A stretch of 64,000 nt of DNA from CAZTTH01 sp964615975 (GTDB lineage: Bacteria > Verrucomicrobiota > Lentisphaeria > JABSQK01 > JAJFLO01), in contig CAZTTH010000020.1 of the NCBI GenBank assembly GCA_964615975.1, positions 4,783 to 68,782 of the forward strand, given 5' to 3'. Of this stretch, positions 18,051 to 27,038 are shown in pieces. The first letter of the stretch is position 1, and each line of letters opens with the position of its first letter. A program made the translations under genes and the position numbers. The notes under the pieces are model-generated. The model was not told the DNA's origin, did not search any database, and was given only the letters and a program-made list of their open reading frames with translations.

Positions 18051-19157
18051 ATGATTATCCCTTTTAACTGTCCGAATTGTAATTCGGTCATACAAGCTCA
18101 ATTCAAGGGGCTCAGACATAAATTGGTTACCTGCCCATCGTGTAATCGGGAAACCCAGATGCCGGATAACATCGAGATTGGTCCGGGTGTTGTTATTGGC
18201 AGTGGTTACAAATTGGAAAAGAAAGTAGGTCACAGCCATCTGGGCGAAATTTTCCTGGCTCTGAAAGAACCAGAGGGGCGTTTAGTGCGCATTGAAATCC
18301 TTTCCGGATCAGTGACCTCCGATGAAGAATCGGTCACTCGTTTTCTTCAGGAAATCGAGCTGATGAGTTCCCTGCAGCACCCCAATTTGCTGTCGGCCGT
18401 CGAAGCCGGACAGGATGGCGATACCTACTTTCTGGTCACCGCTCATGAGCCCGGGCAAAGTCTGGAAGAAATCATCAAGCGCGATGGCAAGGTCGAAGAG
18501 AAGAAAATCCTCAATTACATCATTTCGATCGCTGAGGTTTTGCAATATACCTGGGATCAGCGCAAACTCCTGCATCGCGATTTGAAACCCCAAAATATCT
18601 TTATCACCGAATCCGGGGTTGCCAAGTTAACCGGATTTGGCATTGCCAAATCATCAGAAGGTCAATCACTCGGATTGACCGGTGTCGGCTTTACCATCGG
18701 CACTCCTGAATACATGAGTCCGGAGCAGATTCGCGCTTCAGACGATCTCGATTTTCGCAGTGATCTCTATGCCTTGGGAGTCGTAATGTATGAGGCTCTG
18801 GTCGGGGAATTACCCTTTACCGATAATGCTCCGATCCTGCTGATGCAAAAACACATGGACGAAATTCCCATCCCGGTAAAAGATCGCAATCCAGCGGTTT
18901 CCTCAGGCTGTTCCGCCTTGATTGATAAGATGCTTGCCAAAGAACCGAATGATCGTCAGGCCACATGGAATGAATTGATTGCCCATGCCCGGGGAGTCAT
19001 TGAATCCCCCGGGAAAGATGCAGGCAAAGCCCCCGGCAGCACGGCCGCGGACTCAGCGAAGCCATTGCAAGCTAAATCTCCGCTGGCGATGGTGGGAATC
19101 GGGGTAGCGGTTGTTGTCATTATCCTCATTATCATTCTGGTGATGAAAGTTTTTTAA
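18051..19157 (+). CDS. Membrane-anchored probable pseudokinase with zinc ribbon
   Basis: A 368-residue protein. Residues 7-31 form a zinc ribbon (C7-x2-C10 and C28-x2-C31). Residues 53-330 have the Ser/Thr kinase fold but two key residues are changed: VAIK reads VRIE (E82 replaces the ATP-anchoring Lys) and DFG reads GFG (G195 replaces the metal-binding Asp, codon GGA). HRDLKPQN (H175-N182) and SPEQ remain. A linker rich in Ala, Gly and Pro precedes a single C-terminal membrane helix (about 345-366). It may bind but probably does not phosphorylate. GGAGG lies about 7 bases before the ATG. Confidence 0.85.
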   Translation: MIIPFNCPNCNSVIQAQFKGLRHKLVTCPSCNRETQMPDNIEIGPGVVIGSGYKLEKKVGHSHLGEIFLALKEPEGRLVRIEILSGSVTSDEESVTRFLQEIELMSSLQHPNLLSAVEAGQDGDTYFLVTAHEPGQSLEEIIKRDGKVEEKKILNYIISIAEVLQYTWDQRKLLHRDLKPQNIFITESGVAKLTGFGIAKSSEGQSLGLTGVGFTIGTPEYMSPEQIRASDDLDFRSDLYALGVVMYEALVGELPFTDNAPILLMQKHMDEIPIPVKDRNPAVSSGCSALIDKMLAKEPNDRQATWNELIAHARGVIESPGKDAGKAPGSTAADSAKPLQAKSPLAMVGIGVAVVVIILIIILVMKVF

Positions 19158-19448
19158 GCAACTTACCCCCGCATCATTGCGCCTGATCGCCATTCCATGA
19201 GTACGGCAATGTCTGATGTTTTTTCCGAATTACAACTGATACTCTCCGCGACTGTGCCCGGTCCTAAACTTCCCAGCATTACTCTCCTTTCGGGAACTGA
19301 TCAGCGGATCATTCGAGCAATCCCGCATCCATTTGCGGACGAATGCTTCATGTGACTCTCTGGGACAAAAGGATAACTGTTCAGCGAGATATCGCTGAGA
19401 ACCGGGAAAAAATATCCATTGCCCACACGCGATTCCTCAGGTTACCTC

Positions 19449-21917
19449 CTAATCTTTTTTGGTGCGGACATATTCTCCCTGCCAAGCGGCTGGAGGAGGC
19501 TCAATCACATATTCATTTACCCGTTCGATCATCAACCGCGATGGGCCATCATCGGGATATATCGCCAGCGCCTTTTCAAAGCATTTGATCGCTTCCTCCC
19601 ATTTTCTTTCCCACATGAGCTTCAACCCCTGATCATACATGTCGATCACGATCCTTTTTTCGTCACTGATTTCATCTTTTTTGGCGATCAATTCATATAT
19701 TTGTATGGGGATGGTTTTACCTTTGACCACGAGTCTGTCGAGTAACCGCGCTTCAATGTGATCCTTGGCAAGTTGAAAGGTCGTTTCACCGATCATGATC
19801 AGCGTGTTGTAATCCTTATTGGCGGGTTCGAAGCGCGCGGCTTGATTGACGGCATCGCCCATGACGGTAAAGGACATATGTTTGTCCGATCCCATGTTGC
19901 CAGCGGAGACCACGCCGGAATTGAGTCCCATGCGGACGTGGATGTCGACATTAAATTTTTCTTTTAACAGAGGGCGCAGAGAGACCAGAGCCTGCTGCTG
20001 TTCCAACGCCGCCCAGCAGGCCAACTTGGCATGATCCGGGTTCGGATAAGGCACCCCCCAATCCGCCATGATGGCGTCGCCTTCGTATTTATCGATGTAC
20101 CCTTGACGATTCATGATGATTTCGGTCATTGGGCTGAGATAGGCGTTTAACAACTCGACCAGCTTGTCGGGAGTCAATGATTCTGAGATCGAAGTAAAGC
20201 CGGCAACATCAGAAAAGAACATGGTGGCTTCCGCCCGTTGTCCGGCCAATGAAAAACTACCCGGATTGTCTTCGAGATATTTCAACACATCCCCTGACAC
20301 CATGGTGGAAAACATGCCCCGGATATGACGTTTTTCACGCTCCTCGGTGAAATAGTAGAACAACACCACAAAAAGATACGACCCCATGAAAAAGAATCCG
20401 GGAGCGGTAATCGGCAGGAGAAACTGATGGGTGAGATTATAATAAAATACGAGGAAAAAATAGACCGCGGTTATCATCATGGCATAATAGGTCAGCTTTA
20501 CCGGACGAAAAAAATAGGTCGCGGGGATGAATATCAGCCATACCAGCGCCAGAATTCCCAGCTTCTGCCGGTCTTTCAAGGGTTGAATAAAGGTGTTGGT
20601 GAGAATGTTGCTAATCGCCACCATATGGATGTGAACAAAGGGCGTATAGTCATCCACCGGACAAGGCCCGACATCGGTTGATCCGGTGGCGGTGACGCCG
20701 ACGATGGCGATCTTGTCCTGGATCAAACTCTTGGCCTCCTCATAAGCCTTGAATGGTCCGACATCAGCGAAATGTACCCCATTAAAATCCCCGATTTTGC
20801 CCACAAAATCGAGAAACAGATAGCCTTTGTCATCGATGGGGATTTCACGGACTTCACCGTTCGGCTTGCGAACCACGATCTTGCTGCCCATGAAAATCTC
20901 AATGATGGGCAGTCCCTTGATCGTCAAATCGCCTTGGCGATGCAGATCAGGCAAATCGATTCCCCAATAATTCAAGCAGCATAACAAGGACATCGAAGGC
21001 AGGAAAAAGCGGCGGGTGATGAGTTCCTGGCTTTGGGGATGGACAAAATCGTATTCCATTCCCAAAACCAGAGGAAGGCGCCGCACAATTCCACCCTCTT
21101 CCCGGGGAACATTGATATACCCCAACTGTGAGTAATCCAGCAAAATTTTGGTCGGCAATGCGGCATATCGGGAAAACTTGTAATCGGAAGACAGATTGTG
21201 AACATGTTCGATGGGTATGCTGACATCCCGCAAATAAGGAATTTCGGTTCCATTGTCCTCGGATAAATCGTCTGGATCAGTTCCTAGGATGGCGGCTTGA
21301 GACCATTTGTGTCCGGCTTTTTCCAGCGCCTCTTCCGGCAGGGTATAATCGTAGGCGATAATGGTTTTGGCTTCCTTCTGTTTTTCCTGGAATGATGATG
21401 CCAGCGCACTGGCCAGATTCATATTGGCCTGGCGGCTGGTAAAGCGGGCGATATCGGTAAGGATATCATTGTCAACTTCACTGATCTCATTGCGTGAAAA
21501 CGCTTGGATTTGGGTCATCATCAAGTCGATTTTGTCCGTATCAATATCTTCGCTTTTATTCTCCTCCTCACCTTCGAATTCCCGGAAGATGATGTCGTAA
21601 GCCAATACCGATGGTTTGTATACGGCGCGAAAATACTTCAACTGTTCGAGGAAAGGTTTGCGGGTGAGCCAGATGCCTTTGCCATATTGGCCGATTTTTT
21701 TATAGGTATAATCATCGATTCCGACGAGTGCTATATCGGGTGAAATAGGTTGATCGGCAATAAAATTACGCACCCGGAAAAGCCGATCATGCAAGGGGAA
21801 ATCGATTCGTTCAAAGAGGGTTAAGCCATCGATTTTCAAGTAGACCAGAACGGTGGTTAATGCCATCATGGCGGTAACGATAATGGGAATGATGTAATGA
21901 TATTTACGTCGTTTCAT
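19449..21917 (-). CDS. CHASE2-domain class III adenylate/guanylate cyclase
   Basis: An 822-residue membrane cyclase. A membrane anchor (about 8-28) leads to an extracytoplasmic CHASE2 sensor (about 35-440, with VGIDDYTYKKIG and KIAIVGVTATGSTDVGPCPVD). Two or three membrane helices follow (about 445-530). The catalytic domain (about 555-745) has both metal Asp motifs (FFSDVAGFT and KYEGDAIMADWG) and GDAVNQAARFE near the purine and transition-state residues. The Lys/Asp pattern favours ATP, hence cAMP. A short C-terminal tail may be a TPR-like repeat (KWEEAIKCFEKALAIYPDDGPS). It converges on the pseudokinase gene. A 52-codon open frame at 19197-19355 in the gap is not supported. Confidence 0.9.
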   Translation of the reverse strand: MKRRKYHYIIPIIVTAMMALTTVLVYLKIDGLTLFERIDFPLHDRLFRVRNFIADQPISPDIALVGIDDYTYKKIGQYGKGIWLTRKPFLEQLKYFRAVYKPSVLAYDIIFREFEGEEENKSEDIDTDKIDLMMTQIQAFSRNEISEVDNDILTDIARFTSRQANMNLASALASSFQEKQKEAKTIIAYDYTLPEEALEKAGHKWSQAAILGTDPDDLSEDNGTEIPYLRDVSIPIEHVHNLSSDYKFSRYAALPTKILLDYSQLGYINVPREEGGIVRRLPLVLGMEYDFVHPQSQELITRRFFLPSMSLLCCLNYWGIDLPDLHRQGDLTIKGLPIIEIFMGSKIVVRKPNGEVREIPIDDKGYLFLDFVGKIGDFNGVHFADVGPFKAYEEAKSLIQDKIAIVGVTATGSTDVGPCPVDDYTPFVHIHMVAISNILTNTFIQPLKDRQKLGILALVWLIFIPATYFFRPVKLTYYAMMITAVYFFLVFYYNLTHQFLLPITAPGFFFMGSYLFVVLFYYFTEEREKRHIRGMFSTMVSGDVLKYLEDNPGSFSLAGQRAEATMFFSDVAGFTSISESLTPDKLVELLNAYLSPMTEIIMNRQGYIDKYEGDAIMADWGVPYPNPDHAKLACWAALEQQQALVSLRPLLKEKFNVDIHVRMGLNSGVVSAGNMGSDKHMSFTVMGDAVNQAARFEPANKDYNTLIMIGETTFQLAKDHIEARLLDRLVVKGKTIPIQIYELIAKKDEISDEKRIVIDMYDQGLKLMWERKWEEAIKCFEKALAIYPDDGPSRLMIERVNEYVIEPPPAAWQGEYVRTKKD

Positions 21918-22309
21918 CGGAGATTGACAAGCGCTCGCGTGAGAGATTTATATTGAAAAATATTATCTTGCAGGTTTATATTTCAGTGCGCATGGTTAAT
22001 GTTCACTTAGTTCAATTGGTGAACCGATAACTGCTCCCGGCCGTTGATCTGAAACCGATAGAGATTAAGCCGCGACAACCAGATTTCAAATCCAATCAGC
22101 CTGTGATGATAGAATCATGAACCGATGATGAATAGTTGTCTTAATACTGTTATAACCGCAAATTTCAATTCACCTACAAAGCATCGCCTCACGAACCACC
22201 AAATTTGGAATTCTTACACTGGATACAGTGTTTCCATGATTGACATTCCCGCGAAATTAACGATAAAGATCATGAACCAACAGCCAAAGATACCAGCGTC
22301 AATAACTCT
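21918..22309. other. Intergenic region cyclase / pgsA
   Basis: 392 bases between divergent genes. It is AT-rich and should carry both promoters. I see no strong hairpin, repeat or coding segment; the open frame 22125-22319 overlaps the pgsA start and has no recognisable product. Confidence 0.4.
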
Positions 22310-22882
22310 ATGCGCATGAATCTCCCCAATCAAATCACGGTATTGAGATTGTTTTTCACCATGGCTTTTGTTGTCCTGGCTGCCGTTCCGGAGGATTTTG
22401 ATAATAGCCTTTTATGCTGGAAGATTGGCTATTTCATCAGTATCATCGGTGGCTTCACCGACTTTTTCGACGGCTATCTTGCCCGCAAATATAACCTGGT
22501 AACCGATTTTGGAAAATTGATGGACCCACTGACCGATAAAATCTTCACGGTCAGCGCCTTTATCGTATTAATGCATCATGGCGTTGTCCCGTTCTGGATT
22601 GTTATCATCATCCTGACCCGTGAATTTGGCGTCACCGGCTTGCGATCGCTGGCTGCCAATCAGGGAGTGATTATGCCGGCCAGCCAATCAGGGAAATACA
22701 AAACCGTGAGCCAGATGCTGGTTTTATTATTTGGGGGATTGTTCTGGGTGCAATATCTTCCGTATGAAGGCAACCTGTTGCTGATTTGGAAAATAGTTCT
22801 CTATTCCCTTGCGGCATACACCGTTTACACGGGAATCGAATATTTTCTCAAAAACAAAGAATTGTACATGAACGATCTCTGA
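22310..22882 (+). CDS. pgsA: CDP-diacylglycerol--glycerol-3-phosphate 3-phosphatidyltransferase
   Basis: A 190-residue membrane enzyme of the CDP-alcohol phosphatidyltransferase family. The signature D-G-x2-A-R-x8-G-x3-D-x3-D reads DGYLARKYNLVTDFGKLMDPLTD (start near residue 54). It begins with MNLPNQITVLRLF, typical of PgsA, and includes TREFGVTGLRSLA. It makes phosphatidylglycerol phosphate, the first committed step to phosphatidylglycerol, in the inner membrane. The start may be the ATG at 22310 or at 22316. Its stop codon lies inside a strong hairpin. Confidence 0.94.
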   Translation: MRMNLPNQITVLRLFFTMAFVVLAAVPEDFDNSLLCWKIGYFISIIGGFTDFFDGYLARKYNLVTDFGKLMDPLTDKIFTVSAFIVLMHHGVVPFWIVIIILTREFGVTGLRSLAANQGVIMPASQSGKYKTVSQMLVLLFGGLFWVQYLPYEGNLLLIWKIVLYSLAAYTVYTGIEYFLKNKELYMNDL

Positions 22883-22916
22883 AAGGCGGGCATTCCTGCC
22901 CGCCTTTCAGAGATCG
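22873..22916 (+). terminator. 20-bp hairpin overlapping the pgsA stop codon
   Basis: A perfect 20-bp inverted repeat (22873-22892 with 22897-22916, loop TTCC). The TGA stop of pgsA (22880-22882) is within the left arm. No T run follows, so it may act as an mRNA 3'-end stabiliser or repeat element rather than as a classic terminator. Its core GCGGGCATTCCTGCCCGC recurs with two changes at 59309-59326. Confidence 0.6.
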
Positions 22917-22952
22917 CTTCCGGGTACATCACAAGCAATCAATGATCGGAAA

Positions 22953-24263
22953 ATGATATCCGTGGTAAGAGCTTACCCCCAGCCATTAATCAGTGGAATA
23001 AAATTCCCTGAGACCGTGAAGTCTGCTTGCAATCCGGGTTTGGCAGCCACCGCAACTTTCCTGATCTCCCTTCTCGTGATCATTCTGTCACCCGCCCCCC
23101 GTGTCGCGACCGCGTCACCAGTGTCACCTTTTCCCGGCACCTATTCGGATCGGGATTATGCGTTGAATCCACCTGAAAAAAGTGTGCCGTTAACAACCCC
23201 ATCACCCACCGGCAATGGTCAACAGCAGCCACTTCGATCATTGCAGGATGATTTTGCGGTTTCCATTAGTATTTATCGCGACCACCATGCCGGCTGCGGG
23301 TATTTTGAACTCAGCATCGCGGCAAAAAGCAATGTCGATCTCCTCGCGCCACACTCTCAGGATTGGTTGTTCCTGATTGATGCATCCAGCAGCATTTCTT
23401 ATCATCAGTATGTGGAATTCTGCAAAGGGATCAAAGTGGCCATGAATATTCTTACCCCTGCCGATCGCTTCAATATCATCACCTTTCGCGTTCACCACGA
23501 AGACGCCTTTCCCCATCTGGTCGCGCCGACAACGGCCAATATCCTGGCGGCTGAAAACTTTTTGCATTCCCATCGTCCACTTGGAAAAACCGCCATTGAT
23601 GCCGCTTTGCTGACCTCTTTGATCGGGGCGGAGAATGAGCACCAGCAACGGTCGTGTCATCTATTCTTTTTCAGCGATGGCCATGCCACCTCGGGATCAG
23701 CGCTGGAAGACAACGTCTTGATTCGCCAAATCACCAGGGAAAACAGCGCGCGTGTGTCAATCTCGACCTTCAGTTGCAGCGCGGATACGAACCTTTATTT
23801 CATGGACTTTTTAGCCTATCTGAATCGCGGTGTCAGTATTCATCAGAAAGCCGTTGAACGATCCTATATCAGTATCGCCAGTTATTTTCAAAGCCTGAGA
23901 GAACTGGTGCTGGCAGATCCCATCTGCATCATTGCGGGCGCCAGCGTTGATGAGGTCTTTCCCAAGCGCCTTCCGCATCTTTATCATGGTCGCCCGGTGT
24001 ATCTTACCGGCCGTTATCCGACGGCAACCCGCACACTCAGCATCCGACTCCAGGGTAGAGACAAGAATGGCCGTCAACAGCAATGGGGAACCATCCTCCA
24101 TCTCAATTCTATCGCTGAGTCGACTCCGTCAGTCGCCACGCGCTGGGCGGCGCAAAATATCTGTACTTTGTTAAGCGCCAGAGATCCGCAAAATTCGGCT
24201 ATGATCGAACGCGACATTGCGGCGCTGGCAAGAAAATATCAGGTGATCATTCCCTATGAATAG
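22953..24263 (+). CDS. Exported von Willebrand factor type A (VWA) protein
   Basis: A 436-residue protein with a long N-terminal region and a signal-type hydrophobic segment near residues 29-50. A Pro/Thr-rich linker follows, then a short beta region. The VWA domain (about 135-310) has an intact MIDAS: DASSS (D-x-S-x-S), the Thr in LGKTAIDAALL and SDG in FFFSDGHATSG. The remaining 100 residues are beta-rich, as in inter-alpha-trypsin-inhibitor-like exported proteins. It should bind a divalent metal and mediate protein-protein contacts in the periplasm or at the surface. The partner is unknown. It stops with TAG. Confidence 0.82.
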   Translation: MISVVRAYPQPLISGIKFPETVKSACNPGLAATATFLISLLVIILSPAPRVATASPVSPFPGTYSDRDYALNPPEKSVPLTTPSPTGNGQQQPLRSLQDDFAVSISIYRDHHAGCGYFELSIAAKSNVDLLAPHSQDWLFLIDASSSISYHQYVEFCKGIKVAMNILTPADRFNIITFRVHHEDAFPHLVAPTTANILAAENFLHSHRPLGKTAIDAALLTSLIGAENEHQQRSCHLFFFSDGHATSGSALEDNVLIRQITRENSARVSISTFSCSADTNLYFMDFLAYLNRGVSIHQKAVERSYISIASYFQSLRELVLADPICIIAGASVDEVFPKRLPHLYHGRPVYLTGRYPTATRTLSIRLQGRDKNGRQQQWGTILHLNSIAESTPSVATRWAAQNICTLLSARDPQNSAMIERDIAALARKYQVIIPYE

Positions 24264-24363
24264 TCCCCATGAAGGAGGCACCCGCCACAAAGGAAAAGCG
24301 ATTGCTGAAATTTCACATATAACAACGAGCCGAGAGCCAGACAGAATAACATGAGCGTGGCGC

Positions 24364-26125
24364 TCATGCTACGTGGCACATGCGTCCCGCTTGTGCTAAC
24401 ACAAACCTGAATGTTCCATCGGATTTATAGAGCCGATTTAAATACTCCTCCACTTCCTGTTGTTCAAAGAGCCGCATTTCATAAAATTGTCCCGCTATGG
24501 GTTCGTATTTGATCCCGTCGATAATGAGTTCATGCAAAGCTCTGTTGATGCACTTGGCAACCTCGGCCATCAAAATTGCCGGGTTGATTTTAAAATCCTG
24601 CAACCGTCTCGATTTTTTAAGAATCTCAACCAGTGTCCCGCGGGTCAATTCGGTTTCTCGCTGGAGAAACGACAAGATGTCAGGCAATGGCTGATCATTG
24701 TTGACGATATAGGTTCGGTTGCTGGTTATTCTGCCGCCTTCCAATCCGGATTCTTTGATCTCAAGATCGCGTTTGGTGATTTCTAGCCGGACTTCTTTTA
24801 TTTCAGCCATTAAATAAATTTTCTGCGTCGCAAGCCGGATTAACACTTCGGTCTTAAACTCGACAAAATACCTGGTCTTTTGTTTGATTTTATTCCAGAG
24901 ATCATCCTGAGAGAGATAATCGGATCCAGAGGCATTTAGCAGGGGAGTAAAGGCAAGCGGTGTAATCCGTCCGAATGTGAATCCGCCATTGGGATCGATC
25001 GCCGTTTCGATTTCAGCCTGCAGGCCACGCGCAAAATTTTCGAATGATTCATTGGCGATCACGGTCAAACGATTCACCTGATCGTCATTGACGCGGTCGC
25101 CGTTGCGATCCACCGGCAGACGCAACCCCCGGCCAATGGTCTGACGACGTTCCCGATCGGTCCCCATTTCACGCAGAGTACAAATCTGAAAGACATTCGG
25201 ATTATCCCAGCCTTCACGCAACGCTGAATGGCTGAATATGAACCGCAGCGGCTCATCGGTGTTCAGCAACCGTTCCTTGTCTTTCATGATCAATTCGTAG
25301 GTCTCATCATCTTTCGCGGTGCCGCCGCTGGTATCCAAAAGTGCGACAATTCTGCCCTTCCTTTTATCCGCCGAGAAATAACCGTCATGCACTTCTCGCG
25401 CGGCATGGGGAATCACATCATTATACATGGGTTTGTTACTGATTTCATCGTAAAGCTCTTCAAACCATTCAGCCGTTTTTCCTTTTGCGGATTCCCGTTT
25501 TCATCATAGTGGCGATAACTTTTAACCTGGTCGATAAAAAATAACGACAGGACTTTTATTCCTTTATCTTTCAGTTTCTTTTCCTTCGAGAAATGCTCTT
25601 CGATCGTCTGCTGAATCTGGCTTTTCATCCGATCATCATTTATCCCCCCCGTTTCCCGGTTTAATTCGCATACAATCCCTTGAAATGCTCACGCATGAGT
25701 TTGATGGAACTGGTAACCCCTTCGCGAATGGCTACTGATGGCACAACGATAATGAATTTCTTGAAACCATAAAGTTTATTCAGCTCGAAAATGGTGCGGA
25801 GATAGACATAGGTTTTGCCGGTGCCGGTTTCCATCTCCACCGAAAAATTGGAAAAGCTGTAGTTGTCTGTTTCAAGCAAGGAACGCGATTTCGGAATCTG
25901 ATTGCGGATTTGGACTTCGTGCAGGTTTTTCAACAGTTGATCGTGTGAAAGTGTCAGGGTGTTCCCAATCCCCAGCTCATTGAACGCCAATCCGATATCG
26001 AGCGCTTCCGCGCCCAACGGTATGGATTGACCGCCCTGCGTATGCGGCAGTCCGGCAAACAGATCGGTAACGCTTTTTATCGCCTCAAGCTGATATTCAA
26101 GTGTACTGTCAAATCTGAGCTTCAT
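24364..26125 (-). pseudogene. Type III restriction enzyme Res subunit, multiply disrupted
   Basis: Three pieces of one Res gene remain. The first (26125-25661) holds the N-terminus MKLRFDSTLEYQ and helicase motif I (METGTGKT), then stops at TAA after LYAN. The second (starting about 25649 and clear from 25628) resumes at the conserved QIQQTIEEHFSKE...KVLSLFFID region, so about 270 residues with helicase motifs II and III are missing. A one-base loss in an A run (T run 25483-25486 on the plus strand) then shifts the frame. The third piece (25428-24364) carries LREGWDNPNVFQI and TIGRGLRLPV (motif VI). The C-terminal nuclease domain is absent; the frame ends in unrelated VLAQAGRMCHVA. Confidence 0.88.
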
Positions 26126-26156
26126 AGATATCCCGTCTTTAATCGCCAATGATATT

Positions 26157-26996
26157 TTATTGCGATAATGATTTTTGGGAATTCGGCGGCAGAAAGTTTT
26201 CGCCGGTCACCACTTTTTTACCGGTTTTGCCTTCCAACTCCACTCTTGCTCTTTTGGCAATACCGCCGCCTCTTTTACCCGCAACCCTGTTTTCTTCCAT
26301 GCCAGTGGCATCCATGCTTTCGGCAATCTGCCGGGTCGAGAGTTCGGCAAGCGCGGTAAAAATCAATTCAGCTTCGTTCATGTGATCTCTGAGGTTTTGT
26401 GTTTTCAATCCTTTGATTGCCTTATGTTGTTTAACCGATAAATCGGCCCACTCCTGATGGATGATATTGGTAAGTATAGCGTATTCCTCCTCCTGTTTAA
26501 TTTCATGATCTTTCCAGTAATCTGTCAGTTTATTCCGGGTTTCTTGTCCCATCATCCGCTGTTGAATCCATTTTTCGCTCCGCCCATGCTGTTGCCAATA
26601 TGTTCGCGCCCGATCAAGCGATCTCGCCGGATCGGCCATATCCTGCATTCGTTCATATCCGACCTTGGCCAGCCATAATTTTATCGGTTCAGCCTTGGGA
26701 CTGGGAACGGATTGAATAAGTCGCAACAGGGTTTGAGGATTGGCGACATCGGTGAGATATTTTTTGCCGTCCGCTGCTGCTAATTTCAGTTGGTGACAAT
26801 TTGTCACCGACTCATTGCCTTCCTTTTTTAACCGTTCTTTCAATTTGTTCCAGTATTTCCGGGACGATTGGTAATCAGGCTGCTGAAGCAATACCTGAAT
26901 GATATCCACCACCGAGAAATACCAGGTTTCGGATTTCTCATCATAGACACGACGAATTTTATGGCCTTCAAAAAGAGCCAGCGTATTATTTGTCAT
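26157..26996 (-). CDS. BRO-family / DinD-like protein within the type III locus
   Basis: A 279-residue protein. Residues 1-110 form a BRO-N-type domain (RRVYDEKSETWYFSVVDIIQVL, then KLKERLKKEGNE and LLRLIQSVPSPKAEPIKLWLAKVGYERM). Residues 115-279 resemble DNA-damage-inducible protein D (ARTYWQQHGRSEKWIQQRMMGQETRNKLTDYW; STRQIAESMDATGMEEN). BRO-N proteins occur in phages and in mobile loci and likely bind DNA. It lies between mod and res on the same strand, a position often taken by extra genes in type III loci. The gene is intact, unlike its neighbours. Its role is unknown. Confidence 0.8.
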   Translation of the reverse strand: MTNNTLALFEGHKIRRVYDEKSETWYFSVVDIIQVLLQQPDYQSSRKYWNKLKERLKKEGNESVTNCHQLKLAAADGKKYLTDVANPQTLLRLIQSVPSPKAEPIKLWLAKVGYERMQDMADPARSLDRARTYWQQHGRSEKWIQQRMMGQETRNKLTDYWKDHEIKQEEEYAILTNIIHQEWADLSVKQHKAIKGLKTQNLRDHMNEAELIFTALAELSTRQIAESMDATGMEENRVAGKRGGGIAKRARVELEGKTGKKVVTGENFLPPNSQKSLSQ

Positions 26997-27038
26997 AAGC
27001 GCTCCTTGGATTTTTACGTGTTAGGATGGGAATTATGT

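Noticed and set aside
19197..19355. 52-codon open frame (MSTAMSDVFSELQLILSATV start) between the pseudokinase and cyclase genes
   Set aside because: No ribosome binding site, no recognised family and normal length for chance.
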